This document shows positions 36,932 through 45,067 of a DNA stretch of 64,000 nucleotides, piece by piece. The translations under genes were made by a program, and so were the position numbers. Below the pieces are notes generated by a model. That model was not told where the DNA came from, searched no databases, and saw only the letters and a program-made list of their open reading frames with translations. The stretch's first letter is position 1. Every line of letters begins with the position of its first letter. Source of the stretch: Herpetosiphonaceae bacterium (GTDB lineage Bacteria > Chloroflexota > Chloroflexia > Chloroflexales > Herpetosiphonaceae); contig BPHZ01000009.1 of assembly GCA_026003835.1 (NCBI GenBank), forward strand, positions 44,493-108,492, written 5' to 3'.

Positions 36932-37050
36932 GACTCTGCTGCCCGTTGCGCGTGGTAGAGCGCTTGAACCGGGTGTGCTATTTGCTCGGATGCGCCGGTG
37001 CCTCGAATTCCTGTCCGCAAGGAAGGCTTCAGCCCTAGTAGAGGAGATGC

Positions 37051-38526
37051 ATGGATCTCAATGAATTTCAGCTGCAACGTCGCACAAAGCTGGAGCGTTT
37101 GCGTAGCGCCGGCATCGACCCATTTCCAGCGCATGTTGAGCCGCGAACTCATACGCTAGCAGCGCTGCTCGAACGCTTTGCAGAGCTTGCGGCGAGTGAG
37201 GCCGAGGTTCGTACCCATGGCCGTATTCGCCTGCGCAGGGTGATGGGTAAGTCCTCCTTCGCCCATATTGAGGATGAAAGTGGCCGTGTTCAAATCTTCC
37301 TCAGCCGGCGTGATATTGGCGAGGAGAACTATGACCGTTTTGTCGAGACAAGCGATCTCGGCGATATTATCAGCGTTACCGGCCATCTCTTTCATACCAA
37401 GACAGGTGAGCCGACCATTTTTGTCCATAGCTGGACCATGCTGGCAAAGGCCATCTCTCCTCTGCCTGAAAAATACCATGGGCTAGAGGACATCGAGGCT
37501 CGACTGCGCCAGCGCTATGTCGACCTCATTGCCAACGAGGAGCCGCGACGGGTGTTCCGACTGCGCGCCGCGCTGATCAAAGCCATTCGCGATTTCCTCG
37601 ATGACAGGGGCTTCCTTGAGGTTGAAACGCCCGTCCTGCACCCCGTCTATGGCGGAGCCGCAGCCAGGCCTTTTATCACACACCATAACCAGCTGCACCA
37701 GGACCTCTACCTGCGTATTGCCCTGGAGCTCTATCTGAAGCGGCTGATCGTCGGCGGTTACGAGCGAGTCTACGAGATCGGTAGAAACTTCCGCAACGAG
37801 GGTGTGGATCGCTTCCATAACCCTGAGTTTACGATGCTTGAACTCTATCAAGCCTACGCCGACTATGAAGATATGATGGAGCTCTTCGAGACAATGCTGG
37901 CCTTCGTTGCCGAGCGTCTCTATAACTCAACCAGCATTGAGTACCAAGGCCAGATCATCGATCTGACGCCGCCCTGGCCGCGAATAACCATGCGCGACGC
38001 CATTCTTGAGCGCACGGGTATCGATATTCGTGAGGCTCGGACACTTGAGGCGCTCAACGATGCTGTCCGCTCCCGTGGGCTTAGGCTTGATCGGAAGCCA
38101 ACCTGGGCCAAACAGGTCGATGAACTCTTCAGCGAGTATGTTGAGCCACACCTGATCCAGCCGACATTTATCATCGACTATCCGCGCGAACTCTCGCCGC
38201 TGGCCAAGGCCAGACCCGACGATCCCGATTTTGTGGAGCGCTTCGAGGCCTTTATTATCGGCGCTGAGATGGCGAACGCCTTCAGTGAGCTGAATGACCC
38301 GTTCGAGCAGGAGCAGCGCTTCCTTGACCAGCTGCAAGCTGCTGCGGCAGGCGATGAAGAGGCGATGCAAATGGATGTCGATTTTCTGAATGCTCTGACC
38401 TATGGCATGCCTCCTACCGGCGGCCTGGGTTCGGGGATCGATCGCCTGACAATGCTCTTTACGAACCAAACAACGATCCGCGAAGTCATTCTTTTCCCGC
38501 ACCTGCGCCAATCGCACGATGCATAG
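37051..38526 (+). CDS. lysS: Lysyl-tRNA synthetase, class II
   Basis: A 491-residue class II LysRS that charges tRNA-Lys. An N-terminal OB-fold anticodon-binding domain (about 55-140, with [27 protein letters not shown]) precedes the catalytic core. Motif 1 is around [21 protein letters not shown]; motif 2 is [24 protein letters not shown], with the ATP-binding Arg; motif 3 is [16 protein letters not shown] near the C-terminus. The ATG at 37051 follows AGAGGAGATGC. The length matches the family. It follows greA on the same strand, a common neighbourhood. The 340-bp gap with a stable hairpin allows a separate promoter. Confidence 0.97.
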   Translation: MDLNEFQLQRRTKLERLRSAGIDPFPAHVEPRTHTLAALLERFAELAASEAEVRTHGRIRLRRVMGKSSFAHIEDESGRVQIFLSRRDIGEENYDRFVETSDLGDIISVTGHLFHTKTGEPTIFVHSWTMLAKAISPLPEKYHGLEDIEARLRQRYVDLIANEEPRRVFRLRAALIKAIRDFLDDRGFLEVETPVLHPVYGGAAARPFITHHNQLHQDLYLRIALELYLKRLIVGGYERVYEIGRNFRNEGVDRFHNPEFTMLELYQAYADYEDMMELFETMLAFVAERLYNSTSIEYQGQIIDLTPPWPRITMRDAILERTGIDIREARTLEALNDAVRSRGLRLDRKPTWAKQVDELFSEYVEPHLIQPTFIIDYPRELSPLAKARPDDPDFVERFEAFIIGAEMANAFSELNDPFEQEQRFLDQLQAAAAGDEEAMQMDVDFLNALTYGMPPTGGLGSGIDRLTMLFTNQTTIREVILFPHLRQSHDA

Positions 38527-38730
38527 CAGCGAGACTGGCTTCATCTTGTATCTGAGCGGGAAGGGGAAACACTGCTTGTTCTATGCCGTTTGGTGTACAG
38601 CCTGCTCGCCGGATACGATAGAATAGATAGGGGTACATCGTTCATCCGCCGTCGTCGCGAACCGTGTGATCCGTTTAACCATAAAGAGAGAAGGGCGTGC
38701 TGTGTGTCCGCCCGGAGCTTAGGTGAATCC

Positions 38731-38964
38731 ATGCCACGCTCGTTTGTGATCGAAACTGATAATTTGCCGCCGGTCGTCCGCGGTTGGCTCAAGGCTATTG
38801 GCCTGGAGGAGAGCGATCTCGTCGAGCTGGTCTTTACCGAGCAGGAGCTGCTCATCCGGCGCCCGCTGAGCCCGCAGCTTCGTGAATGGGCGAAGGCGAC
38901 AGTCGATCGCTACGACAAGTCGTTCCGTCAGATTCTGGGGCTTGATGAGGGTGAGGAGCTATGA
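38731..38964 (+). CDS. AbrB-like antitoxin
   Basis: A 77-residue protein with a swapped-hairpin AbrB/MazE-like fold signature: an initial strand SFVIETDNLPP, then VRGWLKAIGLEESDLVELVFTEQELLIRRP, followed by a charged helical tail that would contact the toxin. The start at 38731 follows AGCTTAGGTG and is preferred over an upstream in-frame start whose extra 47 residues are Arg-rich and family-less. Its last four bases overlap the Doc-like gene, the classical antitoxin-first arrangement. It should bind its own promoter and the partner protein. Confidence 0.75.
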   Translation: MPRSFVIETDNLPPVVRGWLKAIGLEESDLVELVFTEQELLIRRPLSPQLREWAKATVDRYDKSFRQILGLDEGEEL

Positions 38965-39338
38965 ATTACCTCTCGCGTCAAGATATCCTCGATCTGCACA
39001 GCTACATCATCGAGCGCTACGGCGGAAGGATGGGCATTGCCAGCCAGGACAAGCTGATCAGCGCGGTGGATGCGCCACGTCAGACGATGTTCGGCGATGA
39101 TCTCTATCCCGATCTGCCGAGCAAGGCGTCTGCACTGGCTTTCCTGCTGATCAAGAACCGGCCGTTCCGCAGCGCCAACGAAGCGACAGCCCTTCTGGCA
39201 ATCCTTCGGCTGATCGAGATCAACGGTGTCCGGCTGAAGAACTTTGAGGGGCTCATCAAGAAATTAGGCGCCGTCAGCCGCTCTGCGCTCAAGCGTGAGG
39301 AGCTTGAGGAGTGGCTGCGCAGCCATATCACAGGGTAG
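38961..39338 (+). CDS. Doc-family (Fic-fold) protein with degenerate active site
   Basis: A 125-residue Doc/death-on-curing homologue. The N-terminus (YLSRQDILDLHSYIIERYGGRMGIASQDKLISAVDAPRQTMFG) and LYPDLPSKASALAFLLIKNR are typical of Doc. The catalytic motif HPFxDGNKR is replaced by RPFRSANEA: the base His is R67, the Asp and Gly are lost, and Lys/Arg become Glu-Ala, though N73 remains. Active Doc phosphorylates EF-Tu; this copy probably cannot. It overlaps the antitoxin by 4 bp. It may be a decayed toxin or one kept for binding or regulation. Confidence 0.85.
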   Translation: MNYLSRQDILDLHSYIIERYGGRMGIASQDKLISAVDAPRQTMFGDDLYPDLPSKASALAFLLIKNRPFRSANEATALLAILRLIEINGVRLKNFEGLIKKLGAVSRSALKREELEEWLRSHITG

Positions 39339-39353
39339 CGCAGGAGGTGATCG

Positions 39354-40481
39354 ATGGCAGAACAGACCGTCCTTGTGACCGGGGCGGCGGGGCGCTGGGG
39401 CAGCCGCCTGGTCCGGCATCTCAGTAAACGCCACGGCTACCGGCTCATTGGCCTCGATCTGCGCGATCCCCAGCAGCAGTTCGAAGGTGTCCGCTTTGTC
39501 CGGGCCGATCTCACAAACCCGCAGCTTGTCGAGCTGCTGCGCACCGAACGCGTCGACACCGTGGTTCACCTGGTCTTCGCCAGCGGCCTTGAGCCTGGGA
39601 GCCCCCGCCTGAGCAGCGAGGAGGCCTTCCAGATTAATGTAATGGGGACCCACGAGGTTCTGGCGGCCTGCTATGCTTCCAATGTGCGCCAGGTGGTGCT
39701 TAAGAGCAGCACGATTGTCTATGGGGCGCAGGTGGATAACCCGCTCTACCTGCGCGAGCAGGCGCCGCTGCGCGCGCGTCGCAGCGCGATGCCAAACCTG
39801 CGCGACCGTCTGGAGATCGAGAGCGCAGTCGATGCGTTTCGCCAGCGCCATCGTCGCCCAGCGATCGCCATCCTGCGCTTCCCGGGTATCCTTGGTCCGA
39901 CGATTCGTTCTTCATTGGCACGCTACCTGGCCCAGCCCGCGCCGCCGACCTTGCTTGGCTTCGACCCGCTCTACCAGATCATCCATGAAGATGATGTCGT
40001 CGCCGCGCTGGCTCACGTCGTGGAGCACGGCGGCGATGGGCCGTATAACATTGCCGCAGATGGCGTCCTAGCGCTGTCGCAGCTTATCAGGCGCTGTGGC
40101 CGTCAGCCGCTGCCCGTAGCCCACCCACTGGCATCCTGGCTCCAACGACTGCTGCCCGGCGGCAGGCAGCAGGTGATCCGCGAGCTGCTACCCTTCGATG
40201 CCGATTATCTGCGCTACCCTTGGATCGTCGATACACGGCGGATGCGCGAGGAACTGCAGTTCGAGCCGCGCTACACCGCTGATGAAACCATCCAGGCGTT
40301 CGCCTCGGCGCTGCGACTCCGGCCCTTTGCCGATATCATCGAGCGGCGCAGGCAGGCAGCCCGGCAGTTCCAGAAGCATGAGGGACCCGACGATGACGAT
40401 ACCATCGCTATCGCCGGTGAGCAGAACGGTGACCAGAGCCTGCCCAAACCTCTACCATTTCAGCAGGAGGAGCAGTCATGA
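39354..40481 (+). CDS. NAD-dependent epimerase/dehydratase family protein
   Basis: A 375-residue extended short-chain dehydrogenase. The Rossmann motif is TGAAGRWGS (residues 11-19). A DLxDP strand at LDLRD, AxLTNP-like RADLTNPQ, VVHLVFASG and a SSTIVYG segment (likely catalytic Ser, then Tyr) follow. The C-terminal substrate lobe includes FDADYLRYPWIVDTRRMREEL. The substrate is unknown: nucleotide-sugar and lipid-linked relatives both exist. It starts 15 bp after the Doc-like gene behind AGGAGGTGATCG, and its stop overlaps the acyltransferase start (ATGA, 40478-40481). The coupling with an acyltransferase suggests a shared role in lipid or envelope metabolism. Confidence 0.9.
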   Translation: MAEQTVLVTGAAGRWGSRLVRHLSKRHGYRLIGLDLRDPQQQFEGVRFVRADLTNPQLVELLRTERVDTVVHLVFASGLEPGSPRLSSEEAFQINVMGTHEVLAACYASNVRQVVLKSSTIVYGAQVDNPLYLREQAPLRARRSAMPNLRDRLEIESAVDAFRQRHRRPAIAILRFPGILGPTIRSSLARYLAQPAPPTLLGFDPLYQIIHEDDVVAALAHVVEHGGDGPYNIAADGVLALSQLIRRCGRQPLPVAHPLASWLQRLLPGGRQQVIRELLPFDADYLRYPWIVDTRRMREELQFEPRYTADETIQAFASALRLRPFADIIERRRQAARQFQKHEGPDDDDTIAIAGEQNGDQSLPKPLPFQQEEQS

Positions 40482-41707
40482 GCGAGGATCAGACTCTACG
40501 CTGCCAGGCGCTCACACGCAGCGGCAATCAGTGCCGCAATCGTCCGGCGAACGGAGCGAGCTACTGCCGGCTGCATGTGCCCGCGGGGCGGACCAACTCG
40601 TCAAGTAACGGCGCGGCTGAGCATGCCCCTTCCTCTTCCTCTGAGTCACTCTCACGGCTCGATATGCTCCTTGCCGCCCTTGAGGAGGAGATCCGCGCCC
40701 AGCCCGCTCCCGACGATCGGCCGGCGGCAATGGGCGATCTGATCGCGCTCATCCGTAACACCCTCGACCGCTGGACCCCGGAGCTGCTGCGCAATACGCT
40801 GGACTTTCTGCGGCAGAACATCAACAGCGATTACCTTGACCCGGATTTCTGGCGCGGCCTGGCGATGATCTTGCGCTACCAGCTCGACGCCAATACCGAC
40901 CTTGTCAAGCGCCGGCTTCGCGGTACCTATGAGCTCGATCCCTTTGGGCTGGATTATGAGCTGCTGGAGCTGGTCAAGCCTTTCATGCGTTTTATGTACT
41001 ACCGCTATTGGCGCGTAGAAATGACCGGCGTCGAGCATGTTCCTGAGTCTGGACGGGCGCTGCTCGTCGCCAACCACTCAGGCGTCCTGCCCTGGGATGG
41101 GGCGATGATCGCCACTGGTATTATGGAGCTGCACCCAAGCGCCCGGCTGGTGCGCAATCTGCATCTTACCTGGTTCTCGCAACTTCCCTTCATCGCGCCT
41201 TTGCTGAGCAGGTTCGGCCAGGTACAGGCGCTGCCGGATAACGCCGAGCGGCTGCTGAACAACGACGAGCTGGTCTGCGTGTTCCCTGAGGGATTGAAGG
41301 GCGTTGGCAAGCTCTACCAGGATCGCTATAAACTGGCCCGGTTTGGGCGCGGCGGCTTTGTGAAGATAGCGCTTCGCACCGGCGCACCGATGATCCCGGT
41401 GGCGGTTGTGGGCGCCGAGGAGATTCACCCCATGCTGGCCAATGCCGAGCCCATCGCCAAGATCCTGGGTTTCCCCTTTTTTCCGCTGACCCCGACCTGG
41501 CCCTGGCTCGGCCCCCTGGGTTTCATTCCGCTGCCCAGCAAGTGGTACATCCAGATTGGCGAGCCCATCCCGACCGCGCAATATGGCCCCGAAGGCGCTG
41601 AGGATCCGCTGCTTGTCTCCCAGCTCACCAATCGCGTCCGCGATACGATCCAAGACATGCTGTTGAAGAAGCTGGAAGAGCGATCGGGCGTCTTTTTAGG
41701 GGAGTAG
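40478..41707 (+). CDS. Lysophospholipid acyltransferase (PlsC-like) with N-terminal Cys/His motif
   Basis: A 409-residue protein. Residues 8-31 (CQALTRSGNQCRNRPANGASYCRLH) form a small Cys-Cys-Cys-His motif resembling short zinc-binding modules. A Ser-rich linker follows, then helices at 75-150 and a 1-acyl-glycerol-3-phosphate acyltransferase domain at about 175-400 with LLVANHSGVLPWDGAMI (catalytic His and Asp), FPEGLKG (acceptor phosphate binding) and GAPMIPVAVVGAEE. It probably acylates a glycerolipid at the membrane face. It is coupled to the epimerase by a 4-bp overlap. The zinc-like module in front of an acyltransferase is unusual and might be a sensor or docking element; this is inference. 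Confidence 0.88.
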   Translation: MSEDQTLRCQALTRSGNQCRNRPANGASYCRLHVPAGRTNSSSNGAAEHAPSSSSESLSRLDMLLAALEEEIRAQPAPDDRPAAMGDLIALIRNTLDRWTPELLRNTLDFLRQNINSDYLDPDFWRGLAMILRYQLDANTDLVKRRLRGTYELDPFGLDYELLELVKPFMRFMYYRYWRVEMTGVEHVPESGRALLVANHSGVLPWDGAMIATGIMELHPSARLVRNLHLTWFSQLPFIAPLLSRFGQVQALPDNAERLLNNDELVCVFPEGLKGVGKLYQDRYKLARFGRGGFVKIALRTGAPMIPVAVVGAEEIHPMLANAEPIAKILGFPFFPLTPTWPWLGPLGFIPLPSKWYIQIGEPIPTAQYGPEGAEDPLLVSQLTNRVRDTIQDMLLKKLEERSGVFLGE

Positions 41708-41747
41708 ATCGGCGAAAAGAGGGCGCTCGCACCATAGGTGTTGTCGA

Positions 41748-42518
41748 TCAGGGGCGCTGTTTGCGCGCCACCATCACCTGCCACAGGCTGGTTTCTTCAA
41801 AGGGTTGCGCCGGCAGGACGGCATCTCCAAAAACCGCCGCCAGCTCAAACCCGGCCGCCTGGAGCATCGCCCGCAGCTCCGGGTAGGTGTATGTACGAAT
41901 GCGCTCGCCGGGATGCTGCAGCTCCAGGTTCTGCCTGGGATCCAGGTAGATATACTCTGCCAGCAGCGCTCCCTGGAGCGGATCGAAGCGGGCCTGGCGC
42001 AGGATATAACCGGCTCCTACCCGGTGCCATCCTGTTCGGTAGCCGGTCAGGTAGGTCACGATCTGATAGGGGTTGATGGTCTGCAGCAGCAGCTTGCCGC
42101 CGGGCACCAGGCTGTCGGCTATCGAGGCGAGCAGCCGCTCGTTCTCACCATCCGAGAAAAAACCAAAGCTGCTATTCATCATAAGGATGGCGTCATACGG
42201 TCCAAGCCCTGCGAGATCACGCATATCACCCTGGATAAAGCGTGCGCCCAAACCCGCGCGCGCGGCGAGCTCCTGGGCGTAGCCGACGACGTTTTCCGCG
42301 ATCTCCAGACCCTCCGCCCTGATACCGAGGCGTGCCAGGCCAAGGACGTGCCGCCCATTGCCACAGCCCAGATCGAGCACCGAGGAGCCGGGCGCCAGGC
42401 CAAGCGCCTCCACCAGGAAGGCGACCTCGGCGCTGGTCAGCTCATCGGCGGCGCCGGCAAACTGATTGTACTCGTGAATTTGAAACAGCTCTTCCCACCA
42501 CTGGCGGCGCTGATCCAT
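41748..42518 (-). CDS. Class I SAM-dependent methyltransferase
   Basis: A 256-residue methyltransferase. Motif I is SVLDLGCGNGRHVLGLARLG (about 52-71), followed by the acidic residue at the end of strand 2 (GLEIAENVVGYAQ), ARFIQGDMRDL and PYDAILMMNSSFGFFSDGEN (motif IV region). The remaining C-terminal part contains DPRQNLELQHPGERIRTYTYPELRAMLQAAGFEL, typical of small-molecule methyltransferases. The substrate is unknown. It is divergent from the DtxR-type regulator across a 129-bp spacer that contains a 17-bp palindrome. Confidence 0.92.
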   Translation of the reverse strand: MDQRRQWWEELFQIHEYNQFAGAADELTSAEVAFLVEALGLAPGSSVLDLGCGNGRHVLGLARLGIRAEGLEIAENVVGYAQELAARAGLGARFIQGDMRDLAGLGPYDAILMMNSSFGFFSDGENERLLASIADSLVPGGKLLLQTINPYQIVTYLTGYRTGWHRVGAGYILRQARFDPLQGALLAEYIYLDPRQNLELQHPGERIRTYTYPELRAMLQAAGFELAAVFGDAVLPAQPFEETSLWQVMVARKQRP

Positions 42519-42566
42519 CGTTTGCTCCTCTGCGGCACACTCGCCGCCATCATGTCCAACCCATCT

Positions 42567-42583
42567 ATGCTATACTATAGCAT
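42567..42583. promoter_or_regulatory. 17-bp palindrome, likely operator of the DtxR-type regulator
   Basis: ATGCTATACTATAGCAT is a perfect 8+1+8 palindrome 65 bp upstream of the regulator and 49 bp upstream of the divergent methyltransferase. It contains TATACT/TATAGT -10-like hexamers on both strands, so a bound dimer would cover promoters in either direction. Confidence 0.55.
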
Positions 42584-42647
42584 CAAGAGAACATTCGTGG
42601 CTTTTTACTGGTAGCATTTTGCTAGCCGAGCATCAGCTGAGGTCTCT

Positions 42648-43412
42648 ATGGCGCGAAAGCAAGCCTTTCCTGATCTATCAGCCAGCTTAGGCTCGCCAAC
42701 CGCGACCGTCGAGGACTACTTGCAGGGAATCTGGATCCTCAACAGCCGTGGTGAGCCGGCGATTGGAGCGCGGTTGGCAGAGTGGCTGGCGGTTAAGCCG
42801 CCGACAGTAACAAAAATGCTCCAGCGTATGATACGTGATGGTTTGATCACGATGGATCGGCACAAGCATGTGCATCTGACTAAGGAAGGACGGATGGTTG
42901 CCGAGCGACTTGTACGCCGTCACCGCGTGTTAGAGCGTTTCCTGACCGATGTACTGGGACTACGCTGGCACGAGGTCCATCCGGAGGCTCACCGCCTGGA
43001 GCATGCGATTTCAGCGCTCGTTGAGGAGCGGATGATGGCGATGATGGGGCGTCCCGCCACCTGCCCGCACGGCAATCCAATTCCCGGCGAGCCTCAGCCT
43101 GATCTCCCGGTGGCTGTGCCCCTCACCAGGCTGGAGGTTGGCGCGCACGGCCGCATCCAACGTATTGCCGAAGAAGCTGAGGATGATTTAGCGCTTATGG
43201 TCTACCTTGAGGATGCGGGTCTTGTGCCGGGAACGACGATCGAGGTGGTAGATGTTGCACCTCTAGGTGATACGCTCACGCTGAGTGTCGCTGGCTCGCG
43301 AGTGACGCTGGGAGCAAGGACGGCTGCATATATCTGGGCAGCTGAGATCGCTCAGGATCAGGCGCGGTGCGAGCCAGTTGGCGCCGGCACCAGCGCAGTC
43401 CGGGAAGAGTAG
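42648..43412 (+). CDS. DtxR/MntR-family metal-dependent transcriptional regulator
   Basis: A 254-residue repressor. The N-terminal winged helix (about 18-80, VEDYLQGIWIL..LAEWLAVKPPTVTKMLQRMIRDGLI) binds DNA. The dimerisation and metal domain (80-150) includes HRVLERFLTDVLGLRWHEVHPEAHRLEHAIS, with the metal-ligand His and Glu residues, and the CPHGNPIPG signature. A C-terminal FeoA/SH3-like domain follows (about 165-240). It should sense Fe or Mn and repress uptake genes; no transporter is present nearby, so targets lie elsewhere or include itself through the upstream palindrome. Full length. Confidence 0.93.
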   Translation: MARKQAFPDLSASLGSPTATVEDYLQGIWILNSRGEPAIGARLAEWLAVKPPTVTKMLQRMIRDGLITMDRHKHVHLTKEGRMVAERLVRRHRVLERFLTDVLGLRWHEVHPEAHRLEHAISALVEERMMAMMGRPATCPHGNPIPGEPQPDLPVAVPLTRLEVGAHGRIQRIAEEAEDDLALMVYLEDAGLVPGTTIEVVDVAPLGDTLTLSVAGSRVTLGARTAAYIWAAEIAQDQARCEPVGAGTSAVREE

Positions 43413-43839
43413 CTGTGTGAACAAGCGCGTGGGCATTCCTCCGAACCAGGCGCCATGCGTGTCCTACGACCACCTTTGCGACTTCCCTCAACTTCACCAG
43501 CCTCCATTCGCCCAACTTCCCCCAGCATACTAGAGCCTCCTGCTACCCTCTATCGTTAAATATACGACCGGACAGGATACATCCAAAATTCAGGCAAATT
43601 ACGTATGTTTATGTGTGCCAGTTGAGAGAGAACCGGCCTTATTGAGTGTGGAGCGATCATCCAGCGATTTCTGATTCTGAGCACGTATCTTGCTAAGGAG
43701 AGGGCGTACAATCAACCTTTGGCGAATCCTTTGCGTTCATTTTTGCTTTCGTATAAGCGTGTACTTCGACCGAGGAAACGATGAGGAGGGCATAGGCCGG
43801 TTTCAGGCAAAGCCACCCTGTAGGTAGATAGAGAGATTG
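43413..43839. other. Long spacer upstream of the principal sigma factor gene
   Basis: 427 bp with no gene I can support. It is A/T-richer than its surroundings in the second half, as expected for a promoter region of the sigma gene, but I found no clear -35/-10 pair, RNA motif or repeat. A small minus-strand open frame here lacks a binding site. Confidence 0.5.
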
Positions 43840-44886
<1,047 letters not shown>

Positions 44887-44909
44887 AAGCATCGCCGAGC
44901 CGGCACAGA

Positions 44910-44940
44910 GCGGGGGGCGGGCCAACAGGCCCGCCCCCGC
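44910..44940 (+). terminator. GC-rich terminator-like hairpin after the sigma gene
   Basis: GCGGGGGGCGGGCC (44910-44923) pairs with GGCCCGCCCCCGC (44928-44940) over the loop AACA, 24 bp past the stop codon. The tail is GGTTTGG, so the U tract is weak. It separates the sigma gene from alaS. Confidence 0.65.
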
Positions 44941-45067
44941 GGTTTGGCGAGGACGCGGCCTTCGCGCCCTGTTTCGGCCGCCTCTTCCTATTCCTTATAG
45001 TTGACACTCGTTCTCCCATCGCTTAAAATTGCCGCACAGTGTAACGCTCAAAGGAGATTCAGATCCC

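Noticed and set aside
36708..37050. T-box riboswitch upstream of lysS
   Set aside because: No AGGGTGG-type antiterminator sequence was seen in this spacer; the same search before alaS was also negative.
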